Shown: piece by piece, positions 1 to 5,417 of the stretch | Layout: each line of letters begins with the position of its first letter | How positions within the stretch are numbered: the first letter of the stretch is position 1 | Assembly: GCA_028712015.1 (NCBI GenBank) | Contig: JAQTRB010000131.1 | Coordinates: 1-5,417 of the forward strand | DNA from: Syntrophales bacterium | Lineage (GTDB): Bacteria; Desulfobacterota; Syntrophia; Syntrophales; UBA5619 | Length of the DNA: 5,417 nucleotides | Reading direction: 5' to 3' | The notes under the pieces: model-generated | Databases searched by the model: none | The model's input: the letters and a program-made list of their open reading frames with translations, nothing else | Told to the model about the DNA's origin: nothing | Program-made: the position numbers and the translations under genes

Positions 1-24
1 GAAATTTCAGCGGGAGGTCTGCGG

Positions 25-378
25 ATGAAAGTGATCTATACCATCATCTTGGCGATTTTTATCATGTTCATCATCACCTTTTCCCTGGAAAATACGACAG
101 CGATTCAACTGCGCTACTACGATTTCTTCGAGAGATCGCTTCCCACGTACATGCTGATTTTTTTCGCGTTTCTTACGGGCGTGATCTTTACGGGATTTAT
201 GGGCATCGTGGAGCGTTTCCGTCTCACGCGGACGATCAATCGTCTCAACAAGACGATCCGGGATCTCCGTCGAGAGATGCAGGAGAATCAGGGGAACCAG
301 AATCCCGCCGATATCGGGGATGGGCCAAAAACGGTTCCACCGTCGACGGCCAGGGCGGGCGTCATGTTCAAGCCATAG
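25..378 (+). CDS. LapA-domain (DUF1049-type) small inner-membrane protein
   Basis: This is a 117-residue protein with two hydrophobic segments (about residues 3-20 and 41-61). Between them lies a short polar stretch containing the LENTTAIQLRYY pattern typical of LapA/YciS-domain proteins. After the second segment comes a basic amphipathic helix rich in Arg/Leu/Glu (about 63-89), probably a cytoplasmic coiled coil, and then a low-complexity Gly/Pro/Asn tail (90-117). In E. coli, LapA works with the TPR protein LapB in control of LpxC turnover and lipopolysaccharide assembly; that role is known for the family and only inferred here. The ATG is preceded by GGGAGG at 12-17 with seven-base spacing, so the start is well supported. 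The agmatinase gene begins 51 bases downstream. No LapB partner is visible, although it could lie upstream of the window. The domain assignment is fairly sure; the physiological role is not. Confidence 0.82.
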   Translation: MKVIYTIILAIFIMFIITFSLENTTAIQLRYYDFFERSLPTYMLIFFAFLTGVIFTGFMGIVERFRLTRTINRLNKTIRDLRREMQENQGNQNPADIGDGPKTVPPSTARAGVMFKP

Positions 379-429
379 GCCGGCGGGGGAGGGTGTGTTC
401 GGAACGGGTTTCTGTGGAGAGGGAGAACC

Positions 430-1290
430 ATGAACTTCGGCGGCATCGAACAGGCATTCACAACATATAAAAAGGCACGGTTCGTTGTCATCCCCGTCCC
501 GTATGATCTGACTTCAACCTACCAGTCGGGCTCTCGACGCGGGCCGTCGGCCATCCTGGAAGCCTCCGGCAACATGGAGCTCTACGACGAGGAGCTTCGG
601 GCGGAGACCTATCGGTCCGGCATTCACACCCTGCCGCCCGTCGAGGCGGACGCCCGCGGGCCGGCCGAGATGGTCGACTCCGTCCGCCGGACCGTTGTCC
701 GGGTCGCTGCCGACGGGAAGATTCCCGTCATGCTCGGCGGGGAACACAGCATCTCGTTCGGGGCCGTCCAGGCGATGAAGGAGATCTATCCGGAGATTTC
801 CGTTCTTCAGTTGGATGCCCATGCCGATCTTCGGAACGCCTACCAGGGGACGCCCTACAGTCATGCCTCCGTGGCCCGCCGTATCTCCGGAATCTGCCCA
901 CTTGTTCAAGCGGGAATCAGGAGCATGAGCATCGAGGAGGCGAAATTCATCTCCGAAGGCCATGTCCGGAGCCATTCGGCGGATTTTATCCTGGACAGAC
1001 AAACGGAGTTTTGGTGGGAGACGATCTGCGGTGACCTGCGCGGAGATCTCTACCTCACGGTGGACCTCGATGTTCTAGATCCGGCCGTCATGCCTTCGAC
1101 CGGAACGCCGGAACCCGGAGGGCTTTCCTGGCAGGATCTACTGGCCCTGATTCGAGAGGCGGCTAAACGCTGTCGGATACGCGGCTTTGACGTCGTGGAA
1201 TTGGCTCCGATTCCGGGGCTGGTTGCCCCCGATTTTTTGGCGTCCAAACTGATTTATCGGATCATGGGTTACCTCTCGATGAAATCCTGA
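430..1290 (+). CDS. speB: Agmatinase (ureohydrolase family)
   Basis: This 286-residue cytosolic enzyme is predicted to hydrolyse agmatine to putrescine and urea using a binuclear Mn(II) centre. The ureohydrolase signatures are complete and in order: GGEHS with ligand His106; LDAHADLR with Asp129, His131 and Asp133; and VDLDVLDP with Asp212 and Asp214. These are followed by the STGTPEPGGLS loop (223-233) and DVVELAP with Glu257, the position of the conserved active-site glutamate. His145 in YSHAS lies where substrate-side residues occur in the family. The length fits agmatinases (about 280-310). The start ATG follows GGAGAGGGAG (416-425). Agmatinase rather than arginase, formiminoglutamase or guanidinobutyrase is favoured mainly because an arginine decarboxylase gene, which makes agmatine, starts 77 bases downstream of the stop. 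Substrate choice within this family cannot be read from motifs alone. Confidence 0.93.
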   Translation: MNFGGIEQAFTTYKKARFVVIPVPYDLTSTYQSGSRRGPSAILEASGNMELYDEELRAETYRSGIHTLPPVEADARGPAEMVDSVRRTVVRVAADGKIPVMLGGEHSISFGAVQAMKEIYPEISVLQLDAHADLRNAYQGTPYSHASVARRISGICPLVQAGIRSMSIEEAKFISEGHVRSHSADFILDRQTEFWWETICGDLRGDLYLTVDLDVLDPAVMPSTGTPEPGGLSWQDLLALIREAAKRCRIRGFDVVELAPIPGLVAPDFLASKLIYRIMGYLSMKS

Positions 1291-1353
1291 CGTTTCGAGA
1301 ATGGAAAAGGACGGGAAAGATCAGAGCGAATTCGCCCGGTGAGATGTCCGTTG

Positions 1354-1359
1354 AAGGAG
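1354..1359 (+). promoter_or_regulatory. Shine-Dalgarno that decides the decarboxylase start
   Basis: AAGGAG lies eight bases before TTG 1368. It is inside the reading frame if ATG 1344 is used, where it would have no role. ATG 1344 itself is directly abutted by GGTGAG with no spacer. This favours the TTG start. An ATG at 1372 also follows this site but is out of frame with the conserved protein. Confidence 0.6.
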
Positions 1360-1367
1360 AAAAGACA

Positions 1368-1916
1368 TTGGATGTATATGTTCCGAAACAAATATTTTTT
1401 ACGAAGGGGGTCGGTATCCACAAAGAGGAGCTTCATTCCTTTGAGCTCGCGCTGCGAAACGCGGGAATTGAAAAATGCAATCTGGTGCAGGTCTCCAGCA
1501 TCCTGCCGCCGGGGTGTCAGGTCATCTCAAAGGCCAGAGGTCTCAGTGAACTCCAGGCGGGCGCCATCACCTATTGCGTGATGAGCCGCTGTTGCAGCAA
1601 TGAACCGAGACGCCTGCTGGCCGCCTCCGTCGGCTGCGCCATTCCCGCCGACAAGGGCACGTATGGCTACATCAGCGAGCATCACTCTTTCGGCCAGACC
1701 CAGCGACAGGCTGGGGACTATGCCGAAGATCTGGCGGCAGCCATGCTCGCCTCCACGCTCGGCATTGATTTTGACATCGATGAGAGCTGGGACGAAAAGA
1801 AGGAGATTTTCAAGATCAGCGGCAAGATCGTCGGTACCAGCAACATCACGCAGTCCAGCATCGTCCAGTCGCACGGGTTCACCACGGTCATCGCGGTTGC
1901 CGTATTCGTCTTCTGA
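1368..1916 (+). CDS. pdaD: Pyruvoyl-dependent arginine decarboxylase proenzyme
   Basis: The enzyme decarboxylates arginine to agmatine with a protein-derived pyruvoyl cofactor instead of PLP. The self-cleavage site is the Ser-Ser pair in LVQVSSILPPGC (Ser43-Ser44 from the start used here). Cleavage would give a short beta chain and an alpha chain whose first residue becomes the pyruvoyl group. Glu104 in GYISEHHS matches the position of the catalytic acid (Glu109 in the Methanocaldococcus enzyme). The opening YVPKQIFFTKGVGIHKEEL is typical of bacterial members. I chose TTG 1368 (182 residues) because AAGGAG at 1354-1359 sits eight bases before it and the product then begins MDVYVPK, like relatives. 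An ATG at 1344 would add eight residues (190 in all) but has no correctly spaced Shine-Dalgarno. Next to agmatinase, the likely job is putrescine synthesis rather than acid resistance, since no arginine/agmatine antiporter gene is present. Family identity is strong. Confidence 0.92.
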   Translation: MDVYVPKQIFFTKGVGIHKEELHSFELALRNAGIEKCNLVQVSSILPPGCQVISKARGLSELQAGAITYCVMSRCCSNEPRRLLAASVGCAIPADKGTYGYISEHHSFGQTQRQAGDYAEDLAAAMLASTLGIDFDIDESWDEKKEIFKISGKIVGTSNITQSSIVQSHGFTTVIAVAVFVF

Positions 1917-1994
1917 TCGTTGCTCATTCGCGGCAGGCATGGCAAATCGCGTGACCGGCATCACGAGGGGTTTGCCCGGCAGAAAACCTTTTGC

Positions 1995-2004
1995 GGGAGA
2001 GGGG
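1995..2004 (+). promoter_or_regulatory. Shine-Dalgarno region that decides the histidine kinase start
   Basis: The purine-rich run GGGAGAGGGG ends four bases before ATG 2009; its GGAG core is at a usual distance. An in-frame TTG at 1991 would add six residues but has only a C/A-rich stretch upstream with no Shine-Dalgarno match, so 2009 is preferred. Confidence 0.65.
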
Positions 2005-2008
2005 CAAA

Positions 2009-4216
2009 ATGGTTCCGAATGCGCTGCAGGCGGTGTCCGCTTATGTCATTCCTCCGCTGCTGGGATTTATCGTCTTACTGGGTCTGGCTCTGATCTCTCT
2101 TCTTCGGGGCGGAGGGAAAAGAACCAATATCCTGTTTGCCGGCATTTGTCTCCTGGGCGCCGTCCTCAACGCCGACGTGGCTCTGGTTTCCATTCTACCC
2201 GACGAAAAACTGGCCCTTCTCGTTGACCGAATCGTCCATTTCTTCTTCGTGTTCAGTGTTCCCATCTACATCGGCTTCGTCCACTCGTTTGTCGGCATTC
2301 GCGATCGACGATGGTTGGAGATCTGTGCCTGGTTGTTCAGCATGGCCTTTCTGGCCATCGTTCCCAGTGATCTCTACTTCAGCGGTTTCCATTATCATTT
2401 CTTCGGGCGAATCGCCCGCGCCGGCGTTCTCTTTCACTTCTTTTCCGTGACGGCCGTCTTCACGGTGATTTACTGTCTCACGGTTCTGTATCGCGCCATG
2501 AGGCGGAGCGCCGATAACATCAGAAGAAACCGGATCAAGTATATTTTCGGGGGTATGGGGTTTTCCGCCCTTCTGCTGGCATTCACCATGCTTCCGGTCA
2601 GCGGCATTCCCGTCTATCCGCTGGGGAATTTCAGTTTCGTTCCGGCCGTTTTTCTGGCCTTTGGCGTGCTTAAGTACGACCTTTTGGATATCGGTGTCCT
2701 CATCCGCCGGGGTACGATTTACTTTCTTCTCACCGGCATTCTCACCGCGCTTTATATCCTCATCATTTTTCTCTTCCATACCTTTTTTATGACCACGGGC
2801 GGCGGCAATTCATTCATGCTTTCCCTGGTTCTGGCGCTGATTATCGTTCTGTTGTTCACCCCTCTCCGGCAATGGGTCCAGGGCGTTATCGATCATCTCT
2901 TCTTCAGAGGACGCTACGATTATCGGGAACTGCTCCGGAAGATCAGCGGTCGGCTCGCATCGCTCCTGAACATCGCCGAGATTCGTGAATTGCTGATCGG
3001 TTCGATTACGGAGGCGCTGCAGGTGGAAAAAGTGACCCTCGTTATGGCCGAGGCCGGTGTTTTTCATCGATATGAAGGTCAAGGAATGAACGGGAACAAA
3101 GAGACTCCGTCCGCGGAGACAACTTTACTGGTCCGGATTTTGGAAGAACAGAAGCGTCCCATGACACGCTCCGCCGTGGAAAGGTATGGCGCGGATGAAG
3201 CGGAACGGAAGAGCCTGTGCCGGCTTTTCGACGATCTCGGCGCGGAGCTGATTGTTCCTCTTACCGCCAGGGAGGGACTTGCCGGGTTGATCGCTCTTGG
3301 CCAGAAGAAATCCGGCGAGCTCTTCGTGGATGAGGATTTGAATCTGCTGACGACGATGGCGAATCAGGCAGCCACGGCCATCGAGAATGCGCAGAGTTAC
3401 GAGGAAATGGAGGCGCTGAACCGCGATCTCGAAAGGAAGGTTGAACAACGAACGGCGGCCCTGCGGGAGGCGCTGGCGGAAAAAGAGAAAACCCAACAAT
3501 ACCTGATTCGATCGGAGAGCTTGGCGGCGATCGGGCAGCTTGTGGCCGGAACCGCTCACGAACTCAACAACCCGATTTCCGGAGCGATGAGCCTCATCGA
3601 AACCAGCGTTGAAACGATTGCCGGATGGAAAATTCAGTCCGCTCAAAAGGAAGAGGTTCTCGACGATCTCCGTTTTTCAATCGGCGAACTCCGGAGATCG
3701 GCGACGATCATACGGAGCCTGCTCGACCTGTCGCGACAGACACAGACTTATGTAGAAGCGGTGGATATGAATCGTGCCGTCGATGATGCGCTCCGGGTGC
3801 TGTATAACCAGTATAAAAAAATGCCGGTGGAGATTGTGAAATCCTACGACGACTCTCTCCCGGCCGTCGAGGGGAACTTTGCGAACTTGGGGCAGGTCCT
3901 GATCAACATCATTCGTAATGCACTCCAAGCGCTTCCGGAAGGTAAGGGGCGCATCACCCTGACAACTCGCCGTCAATCGAACGATATGGTTGAGGTCGAG
4001 TGTCGCGATACGGGGATCGGGATTCCCACCGCTTTCCTGAAGGACATTTTCAAGCCTTTTTTTACGACAAAAACGGTTGGCTCGGGCACGGGGCTTGGTC
4101 TCTACCTGTCCCATGAGATCGTACGGCGGCACGGCGGGCAAATCCGTGTTGAAAGCGAGGAGGGGAATGGGACGATCGTGACGGTCGAACTCCCCTGCCG
4201 GAGGAGGGAATCATGA
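2009..4216 (+). CDS. Multi-TM sensor histidine kinase with GAF-like domain
   Basis: This 735-residue membrane kinase is predicted to autophosphorylate and pass phosphate to the receiver-cyclase encoded next. About nine hydrophobic segments fill residues 8-290, resembling the N-terminal 7TM-type sensor of some kinases, and end in the characteristic FFRGRYDYRELL junction. A GAF-like domain (about 312-462) and a coiled coil with LERKVEQRTAALREAL (about 463-501) follow. HisKA carries the phosphoacceptor His517 in AHELNNP. HATPase_c (about 620-731) has the N box with Asn637, G1 DTGIGIP at 667-673, FKPFFTTK at 681-688 and G2 GSGTGLGL at 691-698, so the catalytic core is complete. Glu518 and Asn521 fit the HisKA E-x-x-N/T phosphatase motif, suggesting a bifunctional enzyme. 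The start is ATG 2009, supported by GGGAGAGGGG at 1995-2004. The stop overlaps the next start by four bases. The signal sensed is unknown. Confidence 0.92.
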   Translation: MVPNALQAVSAYVIPPLLGFIVLLGLALISLLRGGGKRTNILFAGICLLGAVLNADVALVSILPDEKLALLVDRIVHFFFVFSVPIYIGFVHSFVGIRDRRWLEICAWLFSMAFLAIVPSDLYFSGFHYHFFGRIARAGVLFHFFSVTAVFTVIYCLTVLYRAMRRSADNIRRNRIKYIFGGMGFSALLLAFTMLPVSGIPVYPLGNFSFVPAVFLAFGVLKYDLLDIGVLIRRGTIYFLLTGILTALYILIIFLFHTFFMTTGGGNSFMLSLVLALIIVLLFTPLRQWVQGVIDHLFFRGRYDYRELLRKISGRLASLLNIAEIRELLIGSITEALQVEKVTLVMAEAGVFHRYEGQGMNGNKETPSAETTLLVRILEEQKRPMTRSAVERYGADEAERKSLCRLFDDLGAELIVPLTAREGLAGLIALGQKKSGELFVDEDLNLLTTMANQAATAIENAQSYEEMEALNRDLERKVEQRTAALREALAEKEKTQQYLIRSESLAAIGQLVAGTAHELNNPISGAMSLIETSVETIAGWKIQSAQKEEVLDDLRFSIGELRRSATIIRSLLDLSRQTQTYVEAVDMNRAVDDALRVLYNQYKKMPVEIVKSYDDSLPAVEGNFANLGQVLINIIRNALQALPEGKGRITLTTRRQSNDMVEVECRDTGIGIPTAFLKDIFKPFFTTKTVGSGTGLGLYLSHEIVRRHGGQIRVESEEGNGTIVTVELPCRRRES

Positions 4217-5208
4217 ACGGACTGATGGTGGTGGACGACGAAGAGGGGGTTCGCCGCTCCCTGAAAAAGGTTCTCGAGAAGGATGGTTACCGGATCATCC
4301 TTGCGGAAAACGGAGAGGAGGCGATCTCCATCGTCCGCAGCGACGGCCGGGACATCGAAACGGTCATCTCCGACTATCGGATGCCGGGGATCGACGGTCT
4401 GGAGACGTTGATCGAGATCGGCCGATTGAACGCGGAGATCACCCGAATCATGCTGACCGGTTATGCGACGATGGCCAGCGCGATCGATGCGGTCAACGAG
4501 GGGATTGACGGTTTTCTGACGAAGCCGTTTGCAAACGATGAGCTGCGGGCCAAGGTTCGGGAATTCAACATCAAGAAAAAACTCAAGCAGTTTGTCTCGG
4601 AACAGGTTCTGGCGGAGCTTCAGCGAAACGGGACGACACTCCTCCCGAAGCGCCTGACGGTGAGCATCCTGTTTACCGATATCCGGGGATTTACGAGCCT
4701 TTCCCAACGGCTCAATCCCGCCGAACTCTCCGAACTCCTGAACCGCCACTATTTCACCCCCCTCGACAACATCATTTTCCGTCACAACGGGACGCTGGAC
4801 AAGCATATCGGGGACAGCATCATGGGGGTTTTCGGGGCGCCGGTCGGCGGCGAGGATGATGCCTTTCGAGCCCTGGAGGCCGCCTTGGCCATCCGGGATG
4901 AGATCTCCGTGATCAACGAAAAGATCCGGGATGCGGAGCAAAAGATCGCCATCGGCATCGGGATCGCGACGGGCGATGTGATGGCGGGGATTTTCGGGTC
5001 TACACGCAAGAAGGAATACACTGTGTTCGGAACCCCTGTCAATCTTGCATCGCGATTGGAGAACCTCGCCCGGGCGAATGAGATCCTGATCTGCAGCGAA
5101 ACGGCTCGTCTTGTAGAAAACCGGATACGGTTGGAAAAGGTTCCGTCGCCGGTCATTCGGGGGCTTGCCAAACCTCCCGACCTTTTCCGCGTCCTCGGAA
5201 GAAATTGA
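4213..5208 (+). CDS. Response regulator with class III adenylate cyclase output
   Basis: This 331-residue soluble protein is predicted to make cAMP under control of the upstream kinase. The N-terminal receiver domain (about 1-115) has acidic residues Asp8 and Asp9, phosphoacceptor Asp54 in SDYRMPGIDG, Thr82 in LTGY and Lys104 in TKPF, so it looks fully phosphorylatable. A helical linker (about 112-140) leads into the cyclase homology domain (about 146-328). Metal ligands are Asp156 (FTDIRGFT) and Asp201 (HIGDSIMGVFG). The purine-selecting pair is Lys197 and Thr270 (EYTVFG), and the transition-state pair is Asn277 and Arg281 (VNLASRLE). Lys/Thr points to ATP and to the class IIIb group, some of which respond to bicarbonate. 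No catalytic residue appears lost. Catalysis would need a homodimer. The ATG overlaps the kinase stop (ATGA) and follows GAGGAGGGA, indicating coupled translation. Guanylate cyclase activity is less likely but untested. Confidence 0.93.
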   Translation: MNGLMVVDDEEGVRRSLKKVLEKDGYRIILAENGEEAISIVRSDGRDIETVISDYRMPGIDGLETLIEIGRLNAEITRIMLTGYATMASAIDAVNEGIDGFLTKPFANDELRAKVREFNIKKKLKQFVSEQVLAELQRNGTTLLPKRLTVSILFTDIRGFTSLSQRLNPAELSELLNRHYFTPLDNIIFRHNGTLDKHIGDSIMGVFGAPVGGEDDAFRALEAALAIRDEISVINEKIRDAEQKIAIGIGIATGDVMAGIFGSTRKKEYTVFGTPVNLASRLENLARANEILICSETARLVENRIRLEKVPSPVIRGLAKPPDLFRVLGRN

Positions 5209-5228
5209 ATCATCAGAATGTTGATTCA
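5206..5228 (+). repeat. Short inverted repeat over the cyclase stop codon
   Basis: TGAATCA (5206-5212) and TGATTCA (5222-5228) are perfect inverted copies separated by nine bases. The left arm begins with the TGA stop codon of the cyclase gene. As RNA it would form a seven-pair, mostly A-U stem. No U-tract follows, so it does not meet the usual picture of an intrinsic terminator. It may be an mRNA 3'-end structure or a chance palindrome. Confidence 0.4.
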
Positions 5229-5278
5229 TGGTGAAATCTTGCTTCCTGGATTTTGCGGCAATCGGTTTGAAATAGGTC

Positions 5279-5307
5279 TTGACAATTCAAGTGGTGTGGT
5301 TTAGAAG
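5279..5307 (+). promoter_or_regulatory. Sigma70-type promoter for the initiator tRNA
   Basis: A perfect -35 hexamer TTGACA (5279-5284) is followed after 17 bases by TAGAAG (5302-5307), a four-of-six match to TATAAT. Transcription would begin near 5313-5315, leaving a leader of about 25 bases before the tRNA. The arrangement indicates that the tRNA has its own promoter and does not depend on readthrough from the cyclase gene. Confidence 0.6.
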
Positions 5308-5338
5308 AACCCTTCATAGGAAAGACGATCCATGGTGA

Positions 5339-5415
<77 letters not shown>

Positions 5416-5417
5416 AA

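Noticed and set aside
1920..1948. Candidate promoter for the kinase gene (TTGCTC, 17 bases, CAAATC).
   Set aside because: The -10 match is poor, so I could not tell whether the kinase has its own promoter.
1950..1965. Small hairpin CGTGA/TCACG in the gap after the decarboxylase.
   Set aside because: Five base pairs with a six-base loop are expected by chance, and there is no T-tract or linked site.
1966..1992. Possible intrinsic terminator upstream of the kinase: AGGGGTTT paired with AAACCTTT, then a T run.
   Set aside because: The stem needs two G-U pairs, the loop is about ten bases, and the T run is only four, part of it within the stem. It is too weak to call.
1600..2226. Plus-strand open frame of 208 codons overlapping the decarboxylase and kinase starts.
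   Set aside because: It is rich in Ser/Arg/Pro with no family pattern and overlaps two well-supported genes in another frame.
4102..5229. Long minus-strand open frame (375 codons) across the cyclase gene.
   Set aside because: It is antisense to a gene with complete receiver and cyclase motifs. Its translation shows no recognisable domain and it is the usual shadow of a GC-rich gene.

Overview
The window reads as ordinary chromosomal DNA from a Gram-negative bacterium. The GC content is moderately high by eye, and all five protein genes and the one RNA gene lie on the + strand with short gaps. A LapA-type inner-membrane protein, a pyruvoyl-dependent arginine decarboxylase beside an agmatinase, and a multi-TM histidine kinase with a response regulator-cyclase suggest a deltaproteobacterial (Desulfobacterota-like) source, perhaps near Syntrophales or Geobacter-type lineages. 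That placement is an inference from gene content; there is no 16S or marker gene here to settle it.

Layout. Positions 25-378 encode a small two-TM LapA-domain protein. Positions 430-1290 (agmatinase) and 1368-1916 (pyruvoyl-dependent arginine decarboxylase) together make a two-step route arginine -> agmatine + CO2 -> putrescine + urea. After a 92-nt gap, positions 2009-4216 encode a membrane sensor histidine kinase with about nine hydrophobic segments, a GAF-like domain, HisKA and HATPase. Its stop overlaps the start of 4213-5208, a receiver domain fused to a class III nucleotide cyclase. The overlap (ATGA) strongly suggests a kinase/cyclase pair in which an envelope or cytoplasmic signal is turned into cAMP by phosphotransfer. 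A 130-nt intergenic stretch follows, with a short inverted repeat and a good sigma70-type promoter. The promoter reads into an initiator tRNA-fMet (5339-5415) with encoded CCA; the window ends two bases later.

How the parts fit. The first three genes look like envelope/polyamine housekeeping. The kinase-cyclase pair is a self-contained signalling module, and the tRNA is an independent transcription unit. There is no mobile element, CRISPR array, toxin-antitoxin pair or phage gene. I found no system that is clearly undescribed. The most interesting element is the kinase plus receiver-adenylyl cyclase pair, a known but uncommon architecture. Smaller points of interest are a probable TTG start on the decarboxylase and a C1xU72 mismatch in the initiator tRNA.
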